A stretch of DNA of 37,813 nt from Gammaproteobacteria bacterium (GCA_003646405.1 QNFR01000014.1:1-37813); one strand, 5' to 3'; numbered from the stretch's first letter, positions 9,648-18,581 are shown. Numbers and translations: made by a program. The notes: generated from the letters alone by a model not told the origin.

Positions 9648-10205
9648 CTATATTTCCATCAGGTCGGCTTCCTTGCCGGCCAGTAACTTGTCGATTTTGG
9701 CGACAAAACCGTCCGTCAGTTTTTGCACCTCGTCGTGTCCGCGGCGCTCCTCGTCTTCACTGATCTCTTTTTCCTTGACCAGATCCTTGAGCATGCCCAT
9801 GGCATCGCGCCGGGCATTGCGCACAGACACTCTGGCCGACTCCGCCTCGTGACGCGCCTGGCGGGTAAAGCCCTTGCGGGTTTCCTCGGTCAGCATGGGC
9901 ATGGGAATGCGGATAACCTCTCCCGCCGAGGCCGGATTCAGCCCCAGGTCAGATTTATAAATGGCCTTCTCCACGTCCTGAATCATGGATTTGTCCCAGA
10001 CTGTCAGCGACAGGGTGCGGGCATCCTCCACGGTAATATTCGCCACCTGACTGAGCGGGGTAGCAGAACCATAATAATCCACCTTCAGACCCTCCAGCAA
10101 GCTGGGGTGGGCCCGCCCGGTGCGGATTTTGTTAAAATTGTGGGCCAGTGCGTCGAGGCTGTTTTCCATGCGCTGCCGGGCTTCTGTCTTTATATCGTTT
10201 ATCAC
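9648..10205 (-). CDS. frr: Frr, ribosome recycling factor
   Basis: Splits post-termination ribosomes together with EF-G. The protein has 185 residues, the same as E. coli. [19 protein letters not shown] opens domain I, and [12 protein letters not shown] is the strongly conserved tip. [14 protein letters not shown] and the C-terminal helix ([15 protein letters not shown]) complete the family pattern. The start is the GTG at 10203-10205, with a perfect AGGAGG at 10215-10220. Between them lies an ATG immediately followed by TAA (10207-10212), a start-stop pair that may compete for initiation. Confidence 0.96.
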   Translation of the reverse strand: MINDIKTEARQRMENSLDALAHNFNKIRTGRAHPSLLEGLKVDYYGSATPLSQVANITVEDARTLSLTVWDKSMIQDVEKAIYKSDLGLNPASAGEVIRIPMPMLTEETRKGFTRQARHEAESARVSVRNARRDAMGMLKDLVKEKEISEDEERRGHDEVQKLTDGFVAKIDKLLAGKEADLMEI

Positions 10206-10206
10206 C

Positions 10207-10220
10207 TTACATTTCCTCCT
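10207..10220 (-). promoter_or_regulatory. frr ribosome-binding site with an intervening ATG-TAA start-stop
   Basis: Reading the minus strand, AGGAGG is followed by AA, then ATG TAA, one base, and the frr GTG. The Shine-Dalgarno to GTG spacing is 9 nt and to the ATG only 2 nt, so the GTG is the better-placed start. A minimal ORF at this position could still tax frr initiation. The arrangement is seen directly; any regulatory effect is inference. Confidence 0.5.
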
Positions 10221-10233
10221 GCAGGAACCCCAG

Positions 10234-10959
10234 CTACTCGATCAGGGTGCCGTCATCACCACCCCTGACAATGTTGAGCAGCGCTCCCTGCTTCTCCATT
10301 TCAAACACGCGCACCGGCATCTTGTGATCGCGGCACAGGCAGATGGCGGTCAAATCCATGACCTCCAGCTTTTTGTCCAATACTTCATCGTAGCTAAGCC
10401 GGTCGTACCTGAGTGCATCGGGCACTTTTATCGGGTCGGCGGAATACACACCGTCGACCTTGGTGGCTTTGAGCACCAGCTCCGCACCCACCTCAATACC
10501 GCGCAGGCATGCCGCTGAGTCGGTGGTAAAGAACGGATTACCCGTACCCGCCGCAAAAATCACCACATCGCCATTGGTAAGCGCGCGCTGGGCCTTGCGC
10601 CTGTCGTAGTGGTCCACCACCCCGCTCATGGGGATGGAGGACATGATCTGGGTGGCAATATTGGAACGCTCCAGGGCATCGCGCAGGGCCAATGAGTTCA
10701 TCACGGTGGCCAGCATACCCATATGATCACCGGTAACCCGGTCCAAACCAGCCTGCTGCAAAGATGCCCCACGAAACAAATTGCCACCGCCCACTACCAG
10801 GCCGACCTGCACACCAATTCCCACCAGTTGGCCTATCTCCAGTGCCATCAAGTCCAGGATTTTAGGGTCTATACCATAACTCTCGGTGCCGGTAAGCGCC
10901 TCGCCACTAAGCTTTAGCAGTATTCGCTTGTACTTCTTGTCACCGGCCATCTGTGGCAT
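10234..10959 (-). CDS. pyrH: PyrH, UMP kinase
   Basis: Hexameric bacterial UMP kinase, making UDP in pyrimidine nucleotide synthesis. I chose the ATG at 10957-10959 (241 residues, equal to E. coli), with the purine-rich GGAGGGAGGGG just upstream. An earlier in-frame start would add 16 non-conserved residues. Motifs: [12 protein letters not shown] (phosphate-binding Lys), [21 protein letters not shown], the nucleotide stretch [16 protein letters not shown] and [13 protein letters not shown]. It sits between the tsf terminator and frr, 28 nt from frr, and probably begins a new transcript or is read through from rpsB-tsf. Confidence 0.96.
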   Translation of the reverse strand: MPQMAGDKKYKRILLKLSGEALTGTESYGIDPKILDLMALEIGQLVGIGVQVGLVVGGGNLFRGASLQQAGLDRVTGDHMGMLATVMNSLALRDALERSNIATQIMSSIPMSGVVDHYDRRKAQRALTNGDVVIFAAGTGNPFFTTDSAACLRGIEVGAELVLKATKVDGVYSADPIKVPDALRYDRLSYDEVLDKKLEVMDLTAICLCRDHKMPVRVFEMEKQGALLNIVRGGDDGTLIE

Positions 10960-10991
10960 AAACCCCTCCCTCCAAAGCTGGGCGTATCTTA

Positions 10992-11027
10992 CAGGACATT
11001 GGGCCAAGTCCCTAGTGTAGTGTCCTG
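10992..11027. repeat. 7-bp inverted repeat upstream of pyrH
   Basis: CAGGACA at 10992-10998 and TGTCCTG at 11021-11027 are perfect inverted arms around a 22-nt loop that itself holds a short GGG/CCC pairing. It lies between the tsf terminator and pyrH, in what would be the pyrH leader. It could be a leader stem or a protein site, or chance; no function is assigned. Confidence 0.3.
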
Positions 11028-11030
11028 GCT

Positions 11031-11059
11031 AAAAAAAACGGGACCGAAGCCCCGTTTTC
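11031..11059 (-). terminator. Intrinsic terminator of rpsB-tsf (UUCG tetraloop)
   Basis: On the minus strand, AAAACGGGGC-TTCG-GTCCCGTTTTTTTT forms a stem over 11038-11055. The stem has one G-U pair and is closed by a C-G pair around a UUCG tetraloop, followed by a run of eight T. It begins about 20 nt after the tsf stop. The U-tract, stable loop and position all fit a Rho-independent terminator. Confidence 0.9.
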
Positions 11060-11079
11060 ACTGGATGCCATGAGCAAAC

Positions 11080-11937
11080 CTAGCCGTTAAGCTGCGCCGC
11101 CACCTCTTCGGCGAAGTCGACTTTCTCGACTTCGATGCCCTCACCCACTTCGAAACGGACAAAAGACACCACTTCAGCACCGGCAGACGATGCCAGCTTG
11201 CCGACAGTGACATCGGGATCCTTCACGAAGGACTGTTCTGTCAGGCTGTTTTCAGCCAGGAACTTCTTGATACGACCGCCGATCATTTTCTCGATGATTT
11301 CCGCCGGCTTGCCAGATTCCTGTGCCTGGGCAGTATAAATTTCTGTTTCCTTGGCGATAACTTCCGCCGGCATATCCTGTGGAGACACCACCTGGGGGTT
11401 GATTGCCGCCACATGCATGGCGATATCTTTAGCCAGATCCTGGTCGCCGGCCTTGAGCTCGACCAACACCGCGATACGGCTGTTGCCGTGCACGTAGCAG
11501 CCAACGACACCGGAATCCGCATTCACCAACTCAATCCGGCGAACGCTGATATTCTCACCGATCTTCTGCACCAACGCCTCGCGTGATGATTCCAACTCAC
11601 CGGCCATCAGGGCCGCCACGTCAGTCTGCTTGCCGGCAAAAGCCGCATCGACCACACTACTCACAAAACTCAGGAAATTCTCATCACGGGCGACGAAATC
11701 AGTTTCACTGTTCACTTCCACTATCACGCCATAACTACCATCGTCGGCGACGCGGGCCACTACCACGCCGTCAGCGGCGGTGCGACCGGCCTTCTTGGCG
11801 GCTTTCATACCGCTGGACTTGCGCATTTCTTCAATGGCTTTTTCGACATCACCGGCGGCGGCTGCCAGGGCTTTTTTACACTCCAGCAAGCCCAGGCCGG
11901 TGCGCTCTCGTAACTCTTTAATCAATGCTGCGGACAT
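11080..11937 (-). CDS. tsf: Tsf, elongation factor EF-Ts
   Basis: Guanine-nucleotide exchange factor for EF-Tu. The protein has 285 residues (E. coli 283). The N-terminal UBA-like domain carries [13 protein letters not shown], and the core has [16 protein letters not shown], the signature that contacts the EF-Tu G domain. The ATG at 11935-11937 has AGGAGG 7 nt upstream. It is second in the rpsB-tsf transcript, with a strong terminator just after it and a hairpin between it and rpsB. Confidence 0.97.
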   Translation of the reverse strand: MSAALIKELRERTGLGLLECKKALAAAAGDVEKAIEEMRKSSGMKAAKKAGRTAADGVVVARVADDGSYGVIVEVNSETDFVARDENFLSFVSSVVDAAFAGKQTDVAALMAGELESSREALVQKIGENISVRRIELVNADSGVVGCYVHGNSRIAVLVELKAGDQDLAKDIAMHVAAINPQVVSPQDMPAEVIAKETEIYTAQAQESGKPAEIIEKMIGGRIKKFLAENSLTEQSFVKDPDVTVGKLASSAGAEVVSFVRFEVGEGIEVEKVDFAEEVAAQLNG

Positions 11938-11987
11938 TGCTAGTCCTCCTCTTTGAAACCCCAGGAATCTGGATCTGAAAATAGAAG

Positions 11988-12007
11988 CCCCGGCATTAAG
12001 GCCGGGG
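11988..12007 (-). terminator. Hairpin between rpsB and tsf (possible attenuator)
   Basis: Perfect 7-bp GC-rich arms CCCCGGC and GCCGGGG surround a 6-nt loop. On the minus strand the following bases (CTTCTATTTTC) are only moderately T-rich, so it is at best a partial terminator. A hairpin in the rpsB-tsf gap that lowers tsf readthrough is known from enterics; the same role here is inference. It could also protect the 3' end of rpsB mRNA. Confidence 0.55.
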
Positions 12008-12034
12008 GAAATCTGGCACCCCTGTACCTGATGC

Positions 12035-12934
12035 TTACTCGGCAGGCGCTTCAGGTGCGGCTTTAACTTCCGGCTCGGCCTGTACTTCAGGCTCAGCTTT
12101 CACTTCAGCAGCCACGGGTGCTGCCGCTTCTACCGGTACCGCTGCTTCTGCCTCTACCGGTACCGCTGCCTCTACCGGTACCGCTGCTTCTGCCGACGCC
12201 GCTTCTTCTTCAACAAACTCATTCTTCGTTGAAACCGCTTCACCGGCCTCGATCTTACCCTGCAGGCAAGCGTCAGCCACAGCGGTCACGTACAGCTTGA
12301 TAGCGCGGATGGCATCATCATTACCGGGAATGATGTAATCCACCCCATCGGGGTTGCTGTTGGTATCGACAATACCGATCACGGGAATACCCAGCTTGTT
12401 GGCTTCGGTAATCGCGATACGCTCGTGGTCTACATCGACCACGAACAGGGCATCGGGCAGACCGCCCATTTCCTTGATACCACCGATGCTGCGCTCCAGC
12501 TTTTCCATAGTCCGGGAACGCATCAGCGCCTCCTTCTTGGTCAGGCTTTCGAAGGTGCCATCGCCCTGCTGCGCTTCGAGATCACGCAGACGTTTGATGG
12601 AAGCACGAATGGTCTTGTAGTTGGTGAGCATACCACCCAGCCAGCGATGACTGACATAGGGCATACCGGCGCGTTCGGCCTGCTCTTTCATGATCTTGCC
12701 GGCGGCGCGCTTGGTGCCGACGAACATGATCTTGTTCTTGTTGCCCGCCAGCCTCTTGACCATGTCCAGCGCTTCATTGAAAGCGGGGACCGTGTGCTCG
12801 AGGTTAATGATATGAATCTTGTTGCGGGCACCAAAGATGTACTGGTCCATTTTCGGGTTCCAGTAGCGGGTCTGGTGACCAAAGTGAGCGCCTGCCTGCA
12901 GCAGGTCGCGCATACTTACTTGCACTTGCGACAT
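12035..12934 (-). CDS. rpsB: RpsB, 30S ribosomal protein S2 with long acidic C-terminal tail
   Basis: Small-subunit protein needed for translation start and for recruiting S1. I chose the ATG at 12932-12934 (299 residues), giving [20 protein letters not shown]; a start 45 nt upstream adds non-conserved residues. Core motifs: [29 protein letters not shown] and [12 protein letters not shown]. The core ends near residue 235. About 60 more residues rich in Ala, Glu, Pro and Val follow, including three AVPVEA-type units encoded by near-perfect 18-bp repeats. E. coli S2 has 241 residues, so this tail is a marked extension. The gene probably responds to S2 through its leader. Confidence 0.96.
   Translation of the reverse strand: MSQVQVSMRDLLQAGAHFGHQTRYWNPKMDQYIFGARNKIHIINLEHTVPAFNEALDMVKRLAGNKNKIMFVGTKRAAGKIMKEQAERAGMPYVSHRWLGGMLTNYKTIRASIKRLRDLEAQQGDGTFESLTKKEALMRSRTMEKLERSIGGIKEMGGLPDALFVVDVDHERIAITEANKLGIPVIGIVDTNSNPDGVDYIIPGNDDAIRAIKLYVTAVADACLQGKIEAGEAVSTKNEFVEEEAASAEAAVPVEAAVPVEAEAAVPVEAAAPVAAEVKAEPEVQAEPEVKAAPEAPAE
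12128..12187. repeat. 18-bp tandem repeats in the rpsB 3' end
   Basis: The motif CTCTACCGGTACCGCTGC occurs at 12152-12169 and again directly at 12170-12187. A copy with one change lies at 12128-12145. Each encodes part of the Ala-Val-Pro-Val-Glu tail of S2. The 18-bp unit keeps the reading frame, so copy-number change would only lengthen or shorten the tail. Confidence 0.9.
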
Positions 12935-13097
12935 AATAATTACCTTGTGTTTGGGTTGTGCCTCCACATATCCCCGCAACCAAACCGAACAAGCCGCAAC
13001 AGCTCATCGGCACCCTGGAGCGGGTATTAATATGTGTGTGTCGTTTAGTATTCTCCCCTCGAAACCCGGACCTTGTCGACCCGAGTGCCAAAAAGAG
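12935..13097 (-). promoter_or_regulatory. rpsB leader, likely S2-autoregulated 5' UTR
   Basis: From the predicted start point near 13097 to the rpsB ATG is about 163 nt, very close to the long leader known for gammaproteobacterial rpsB, where S2 represses its own operon. The stretch has no gene on either strand. It contains G-rich blocks that could pair, but I did not fold it. The autoregulation call rests on established knowledge of the rpsB-tsf operon and on the length and promoter match. Confidence 0.55.
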
Positions 13098-13103
13098 GCG
13101 CGC

Positions 13104-13132
13104 TTTATACCACAACAAGAGCCTGGATTAAA
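13104..13132 (-). promoter_or_regulatory. rpsB promoter with conserved extended -10
   Basis: On the minus strand the -10 region reads TGTGGTATAAA (TATAAA at 13104-13109, with the extended TGTGG before it). A weak -35, TTTAAT, lies at 13127-13132, 17 bp away. This extended -10 is, from memory, highly conserved in gammaproteobacterial rpsB promoters. The start region is GC-rich (GCGCGCC), as at stringently controlled ribosomal promoters. Confidence 0.8.
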
Positions 13133-13186
13133 GAGCTTTGCCCCCGCCGATCGACCCGGCATTACTCATTTGCGGATCGAATAGGG

Positions 13187-13192
13187 TAGAAT
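13187..13192 (+). promoter_or_regulatory. Candidate -10 for map
   Basis: TAGAAT differs from the consensus at one position and lies about 70 nt before the map start. No good -35 is found at 16-18 bp, so this is only a candidate. It would diverge from the rpsB promoter about 55 bp away. Confidence 0.3.
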
Positions 13193-13260
13193 ATGCCTCC
13201 TCCGAAGCAGTGTGCACCCGGATTTAATTTTATTTATGTACATATTTCAAAGGGTTATAG

Positions 13261-14034
13261 ATGGGCGCATCGATCAAAACAGCAGATGAGATAGATAAGA
13301 TGCGTATCTCAGGGCGCCTCACCGCCGAGGTGCTGGAAATGATCGAACCCCACGTCCGGGTCGGGGTCACGACCGGCGAGCTGGACCGGATCTGCCACGA
13401 TTTTATTACCGGACAACAACAGGCGATTCCAGCGCCACTGGACTACAACGGCTTCCCCCGTTCGATCTGCACCTCGATCAACGATGTGGTGTGCCACGGC
13501 ATCCCCTCGAATACCAAGAAACTGAAGAATGGCGATATCGTTAATATCGATGTGACGGTGATAAAAGACGAATACCACGGAGACAGCAGTATCATGGTGC
13601 AGGTGGGCAATGTGGCGCCTCACGCCCAGCGCCTGATCGAGGTCACCCAGGAGTGTCTGTACAAAGCCCTGGAAATCGTCAAACCGGGCGCCACCCTGGG
13701 CGACATCGGTTATATAATCGCGCAGCACGCGCACAAGAACTACTACTCGGTAGTGCGCGAATACTGCGGTCACGGCATTGGCAAGGCATTCCATGAAGAC
13801 CCCCAGGTACTGCACTACGGCAGCCAGGGCGCCGGGATGGTGCTGGAGCCGGGGATGACCTTTACCATCGAGCCCATGATCAACGCCGGTCGCCGCCAGA
13901 CCCGGCTCAACCAAAAGGATGGCTGGACTGTTACCACCCGAGATGGCCGCCTGTCAGCTCAATGGGAGCATACCCTGGGTGTGACAGATAATGGCTGCGA
14001 GGTTTTTACCCGCCGCAGCAATGAATCACTGTAG
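13261..14034 (+). CDS. map: Map, type I methionine aminopeptidase
   Basis: Removes N-terminal Met from nascent proteins in the cytoplasm. The protein has 257 residues (E. coli 264). All five dinuclear metal ligands are visible: Asp97 (IVNID), Asp108 (HGD), His171 (YCGHGIG), Glu204 (TIEP) and Glu236 (QWEHT). AAAGGG lies about 7 nt before the ATG. It diverges from rpsB, an arrangement shared with Pseudomonas, and is followed 18 nt later by glnD. Confidence 0.97.
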   Translation: MGASIKTADEIDKMRISGRLTAEVLEMIEPHVRVGVTTGELDRICHDFITGQQQAIPAPLDYNGFPRSICTSINDVVCHGIPSNTKKLKNGDIVNIDVTVIKDEYHGDSSIMVQVGNVAPHAQRLIEVTQECLYKALEIVKPGATLGDIGYIIAQHAHKNYYSVVREYCGHGIGKAFHEDPQVLHYGSQGAGMVLEPGMTFTIEPMINAGRRQTRLNQKDGWTVTTRDGRLSAQWEHTLGVTDNGCEVFTRRSNESL

Positions 14035-14052
14035 GGCTTAATACCACTAATT

Positions 14053-16728
14053 ATGAATACTGAGAACAATACGCTGCCTGCGGGCATGCTTGATGCGCAG
14101 GCATTCCAGGTGCAACTGGAATGCGCCAACGTTATCAGCAGCTGCAAGGCTGTTATCGCCACAGCAACTGCGTACCTGCACCAGCAATTCAGCCAGGGCA
14201 CCCCGGCGCGGGACCTCATTCACCTGCGGGCAACATTTATCGATACCCTGCTGGCCGCTCTATGGGACCGCCAGGACTGGGGATCATCCGAACTGGCCCT
14301 GGTGGCGGTCGGAGGCTATGGCCGTGGTGAACTGCACCCCCACTCGGATGTCGATATCCTGATCCTGCTCGGCGACGACTGCCAGGGCTGCAAGGGCCAG
14401 CTCGAGAGTTTTCTGACCCTGTTGTGGGATATCGGCCTGGACATCGGGCACAGTGTGCGCAGCGTAGCCGAGTGTGCCCAGTACGCCGCCGCTGACATTA
14501 CCGTGGTCACCAACCTGATGGAGGCCAGGCTCATCCGCGGCTCGCGGCGGCTGATGCAACAGATACAGAAATTGACCGGCCCGGAAAAGATGTGGCCCAG
14601 TCCGGATTTTTTCCGGGCCAAACTGGAAGAGCAAGCGGCTCGCCACGCCAAATTCGCCGACACCGAATACAACCTGGAGCCCAACGTCAAAAGCTCTCCC
14701 GGCGGCCTGCGCGATCTGCAGGTTATCGGCTGGATCGCCGAGCGCCATTTCGGCGTAGAATCACTGGAGCAGCTCACCGTTGAGGAGTTTCTCAACCCCG
14801 AGGAGATGGAAATACTCTCCAGGGGACGCGACTTTATGTGGCAGGTGCGCTATGCCCTGCACATGATCACCAACCGGGAGGAAGACCGACTGCTGTTTGA
14901 CCACCAGCGGGAACTGGCCACCCTATGGGGTTTTGAGGACGGCGACAAACTGGCGGTGGAGCAATTCATGCAGACCTACTACCGCTGGGCACTGGCACTG
15001 AGCCAGCTGAACGAAGTACTGATCCTGAACTTCGACCAGGCCATCCTGCGGAAGGATATGGCGGATGACATTCACACCCTCAACGAGCGCTTCCAGATTC
15101 GCAATGGTTATATCGACGCGCGCAGTAACGATTTGTTCACCAGAACCCCCTCTGCCCTGCTGGAAGTATTCCAGCTGTGCGTTACCCATGAGGAAATTAT
15201 CGGCGTAGCGGCTCCCACCATCCGTCTGATCCGGGACAACCGCCACCTGATAGACGATGCCTTTCGGGCGGATGAACGCAATAAGCAGGCCTTCATGGCC
15301 ATTATCCGCGGGCCGAACAAGATGGCCAGGCAGCTACGGCGTATGAACCGCTACGGTATCCTTGGCGACTACCTGCCTGAATTCGGGCGTATCGTCGGCC
15401 AGATGCAACACGATTTATTCCACGTCTACACCGTCGACGCACACACCCTGACAGTGGTCAAGAATACGCGGCGCTTTCAGTATCCTGACTGCGAAGAGCG
15501 TTTTCCCGTTTCCAGCCGGGTGGCCAGGCGCCTGCGCAAAGTTGAACTGTTGTATATCGCGGCCCTGTACCACGATATCGGCAAGGGTCGCGGCGGAGAT
15601 CACTCGGAACTGGGCGCCGTGGACGCTGAGTGCTTCTGTCGCAGCCACGGCCTCGACCAGCGCGATACCGAACTTGTCGTCTGGCTGGTGCGTAATCATT
15701 TGTTCATGTCGGCCGTATCACAGCGCAGGGACATTTCCGACCCCGATGTCATCCAGCAATTTGCCGAGCATATGGGAGACGAGGAGCACCTGGACTATTT
15801 GTTCACGCTGACTGTGGCGGATATCAACGCCACCAATCCCACCCTGTGGAACGCCTGGCGCGGCAGTCTGCTGCGCCAGCTCTACACTGAAACCCGACGC
15901 GCCCTGCGCCGCGGACTGGAAAATCCGGTGGACAAGCAAGCCTGGATCAGCGAAATCCGCAATGCTGCCAGCGGTATTTTGGAGGACCGCGGCTTCACCG
16001 AGGAAGAACTGAACGATTTGTGGCAGGAGCGTGGCGAAGATTATTTCCTACGCGAGCGCGCTGCGGACATCGCCTGGCACACGGAGGCCGTCGCCGGTCA
16101 CCATGACATGGATATCCCCCTGGTACTGATCCGCAACAGCATCGACTCCAGCGTGGCCAATACCACCCAGATATTTATCCACGCCCGCAGCCACGCCCAG
16201 TTATTTTCCCGAATTTGCACCGCTCTGGAACAGCTGGACCTGAGCATCCATGACGCCCGCATCTACAGCGCTAACGATGGCATGAGCCTGGACACCTTTT
16301 TCGTACTGGGTTCCGATGGCCAGCCCATCTCAGAAGATGGCACCAGGCTCAGATATATCAAAGAGCATCTCACCGAGAATCTGGGCGGCACAGCCAGCAG
16401 CCCGGACATTGTGGAGCGGCGCACACCCAGACAGATGAAGTCTTTCTTCATACCCACCGAGACCAACATGGCGGTAGAGCAGATCAAAAACGTCTCGATA
16501 CTGGAGGTAGCCACCCCTGACCGGCCCGGCCTGCTGGCGCGTATTGGCAAGATTTTCGTGGCGCATGGTATTGAATTACAGGCGGCCAAGATCCAGACCC
16601 TGGGGGAGCGTGTGGAGGATGTATTTTTCATCACCGACGATCAACAGCAACCGATAACAGACCCCAAACTGAGCGACGCCATACAACAGGCCATCCGCAC
16701 CGAACTGGATGGACAGACCGCGGTCTGA
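14053..16728 (+). CDS. glnD: GlnD, PII uridylyltransferase/uridylyl-removing enzyme
   Basis: Senses glutamine and adds or removes UMP on PII proteins, setting glutamine synthetase activity and NtrB/C signalling. The protein has 891 residues (E. coli 890). The nucleotidyltransferase domain has GGYGRGELHPHSDVD at 87-101. The HD hydrolase domain, for UMP removal, has LYHDIGKGRGGDHSELG with the HD pair near 507-508. Two ACT domains close the protein; the second starts near residue 812 (EVATPDRPGLLARIGKIF). No clear ribosome site precedes the ATG, so coupling to map, 18 nt upstream, is likely. Confidence 0.97.
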   Translation: MNTENNTLPAGMLDAQAFQVQLECANVISSCKAVIATATAYLHQQFSQGTPARDLIHLRATFIDTLLAALWDRQDWGSSELALVAVGGYGRGELHPHSDVDILILLGDDCQGCKGQLESFLTLLWDIGLDIGHSVRSVAECAQYAAADITVVTNLMEARLIRGSRRLMQQIQKLTGPEKMWPSPDFFRAKLEEQAARHAKFADTEYNLEPNVKSSPGGLRDLQVIGWIAERHFGVESLEQLTVEEFLNPEEMEILSRGRDFMWQVRYALHMITNREEDRLLFDHQRELATLWGFEDGDKLAVEQFMQTYYRWALALSQLNEVLILNFDQAILRKDMADDIHTLNERFQIRNGYIDARSNDLFTRTPSALLEVFQLCVTHEEIIGVAAPTIRLIRDNRHLIDDAFRADERNKQAFMAIIRGPNKMARQLRRMNRYGILGDYLPEFGRIVGQMQHDLFHVYTVDAHTLTVVKNTRRFQYPDCEERFPVSSRVARRLRKVELLYIAALYHDIGKGRGGDHSELGAVDAECFCRSHGLDQRDTELVVWLVRNHLFMSAVSQRRDISDPDVIQQFAEHMGDEEHLDYLFTLTVADINATNPTLWNAWRGSLLRQLYTETRRALRRGLENPVDKQAWISEIRNAASGILEDRGFTEEELNDLWQERGEDYFLRERAADIAWHTEAVAGHHDMDIPLVLIRNSIDSSVANTTQIFIHARSHAQLFSRICTALEQLDLSIHDARIYSANDGMSLDTFFVLGSDGQPISEDGTRLRYIKEHLTENLGGTASSPDIVERRTPRQMKSFFIPTETNMAVEQIKNVSILEVATPDRPGLLARIGKIFVAHGIELQAAKIQTLGERVEDVFFITDDQQQPITDPKLSDAIQQAIRTELDGQTAV

Positions 16729-16734
16729 TTGGCG

Positions 16735-17925
16735 ATGAACCCGAACTTGCAACGCCTTCAGCCCTACCCCTTTGAAAAACTGCGGCAGTTGTTTGAAGAC
16801 CTGGCGCCGCCCGCCGGCAAGTCGCCCATCGCACTGTCCATAGGTGAACCGCGCCATCCCTCTCCGGCATTCGTACTGGAGAAGATCGCTGCCAACCTTG
16901 ACCGCCTGGCCAATTACCCGGCCACCGCAGGCTTGCCGGAACTGCGCGAATCAATCGCGGACTGGTTACAGCGCCGATTTGACCTGGCCGGCATTGATGC
17001 CCGACACCAGGTTCTGCCGGTGAACGGCACCCGTGAAGCCCTGTTCGCCTTTGCCCAGGCGCTGGTCACCCCCGGCCCCGATGCCCTGGTGATGAGCCCC
17101 AACCCCTTCTACCAGATCTACGAGGGCGCGACACTGCTGGCGGGGGCTACACCGCACTTCATTAACTGCACTGCGCAGTCCGGTTTTTTGCCTGACTTCA
17201 CCGCAGTCAGTGAGCAGCAGTGGCGGCAGTGCCAGCTGCTCTACCTGTGCAGTCCCGGCAATCCCACTGGTGCGGTTATCCCCTTGTCGCAATTGCAGGA
17301 CCTGATACGGCTGGCGCGTGAGTACGACTTTGTTATCGCCAGCGACGAGTGCTACTCGGAAATCTATCTTGATGAAGAGGCTCCGCCCCCGGGCCTGTTG
17401 CAGGCCTGTGCTGCCATGGGCGACAGTGATTATCACAACTGCGTGGTGTTCCACAGCCTGTCCAAGCGCTCTAACCTGCCCGGCCTGCGCTCCGGCTTTG
17501 TAGCCGGCGACGCGAGTGTGCTACGTGACTTCCTGCGCTACCGCACTTATCACGGCTGCGCCATGCCGATACATCACCAGTTGGGCAGTATTGTCGCCTG
17601 GGACGATGAAGAGCACGTAGTGGCAAACCGGCAACTGTACCGGGATAAATTCGCCGCGGTTCTGGCCGAGTTCGAAGGTCATTTACCCGTATCCACTCCG
17701 GACGCGGGCTTTTACCTGTGGCCCACCACGCCGGTTGGGGACACCGAATTCGCGCGCCAGCTTTATGCCGGCGAGCATGTGACCGTGTTACCCGGCCGTT
17801 TCCTGGCCCGGGAAGCGGCCGGTATCAATCCCGGAGAAAACCGGGTGCGCCTGGCGCTGGTGGCAGAGCTCGGGCAGTGCGTGGAAGCGGCGCAGCGTAT
17901 CGTCCACCGCCTGGGCAAGCTATAG
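16735..17925 (+). CDS. dapC: DapC-type succinyldiaminopimelate aminotransferase
   Basis: PLP-dependent transaminase that converts N-succinyl-2-amino-6-ketopimelate to N-succinyl-L,L-diaminopimelate. It acts between DapD and DapE, encoded just downstream. I chose the ATG at 16735 (396 residues), 6 nt after the glnD stop; a TTG two codons earlier is possible. Aminotransferase class I/II motifs: NYPATAGLPELR, SPGNPTG, SDECYSE, and HSLSKRSNLPGLRSG with the PLP Lys at about 244. The glnD-dapC order is that of Pseudomonas. A general aspartate-type aminotransferase is the alternative, but the dap context favours this call. Confidence 0.9.
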   Translation: MNPNLQRLQPYPFEKLRQLFEDLAPPAGKSPIALSIGEPRHPSPAFVLEKIAANLDRLANYPATAGLPELRESIADWLQRRFDLAGIDARHQVLPVNGTREALFAFAQALVTPGPDALVMSPNPFYQIYEGATLLAGATPHFINCTAQSGFLPDFTAVSEQQWRQCQLLYLCSPGNPTGAVIPLSQLQDLIRLAREYDFVIASDECYSEIYLDEEAPPPGLLQACAAMGDSDYHNCVVFHSLSKRSNLPGLRSGFVAGDASVLRDFLRYRTYHGCAMPIHHQLGSIVAWDDEEHVVANRQLYRDKFAAVLAEFEGHLPVSTPDAGFYLWPTTPVGDTEFARQLYAGEHVTVLPGRFLAREAAGINPGENRVRLALVAELGQCVEAAQRIVHRLGKL

Positions 17926-17927
17926 CT

Positions 17928-18581
17928 GTGTTAAAATCCGCACGTGTTGACTATATTCTGCAGCGCCTCCAGCAACTGTACCCACAAACACCCGTACCAC
18001 TGGATCACAGTGATCCCTATACCCTGTTGATCGCAGTACTGCTCAGCGCCCAGTGCACGGATGAGCGGGTCAATAAAGTAACCCCCACCCTGTTCGCACT
18101 GGCGGACAACCCGGCGGCTATGGCGCGTCTGGAAGTGGACCAGATCGAGGCGATCATCAGGTCCTGCGGGCTGTCACCGCAAAAATCGAAGGCGATCAAG
18201 CGACTCAGTGAAATGTTGCTGGAGGAGCACGAGGGTGAGGTGCCCGTTGACATGGAAGCGCTGGAGCGCTTGCCGGGCGTGGGGCACAAAACGGCCAGTG
18301 TGGTCATGTCCCAGGCATTCGGCGTACCGGCTTTCCCGGTGGACACGCATATTCACCGCCTGGCCCAGCGCTGGGGGCTCACCAACGGCAGGAGTGTGGT
18401 GCAGACCGAAAGAGACCTCAAGCGGTTGTTTCCGGAAGAGTTCTGGAATCGCCTGCATCTGCAGATCATTTTCTATGGGCGTGAATACTGCACCGCACGG
18501 GGCTGTGATGGCCGCGTCTGCGAGATTTGCCAGACTTGTTATCCCCATCGCAAGCATCCCAAGAAAACACTTAAGGCTTGA
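17928..18581 (+). CDS. nth: Nth, endonuclease III (variant iron-sulfur loop)
   Basis: Base-excision DNA glycosylase/AP lyase for oxidised pyrimidines. I chose the GTG at 17928-17930 (217 residues; E. coli 211), 2 nt after the dapC stop; longer in-frame starts lie inside dapC and read as out-of-frame junk. The helix-hairpin-helix LPGVGHKTASVV has catalytic Lys121, and FPVDTHIHR has catalytic Asp139. The C-terminal cluster loop has Cys at 188, 193, 198, 201 and 204, not the enteric C-x6-C-x2-C-x5-C spacing. Placement inside a dap cluster is unusual, and the protein may be of non-enteric type. Confidence 0.9.
   Translation: MLKSARVDYILQRLQQLYPQTPVPLDHSDPYTLLIAVLLSAQCTDERVNKVTPTLFALADNPAAMARLEVDQIEAIIRSCGLSPQKSKAIKRLSEMLLEEHEGEVPVDMEALERLPGVGHKTASVVMSQAFGVPAFPVDTHIHRLAQRWGLTNGRSVVQTERDLKRLFPEEFWNRLHLQIIFYGREYCTARGCDGRVCEICQTCYPHRKHPKKTLKA

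Noticed and set aside
11012-11021. CTAGTGTAGT shared with 32594-32603
   Set aside because: A 10-base match is expected many times by chance in a window this size, and the surrounding bases do not match.
17718-17927. N-terminal extension of nth into dapC
   Set aside because: The extra 70 residues are Arg/Pro/Gly-rich out-of-frame dapC sequence. The Nth fold begins at the GTG at 17928.
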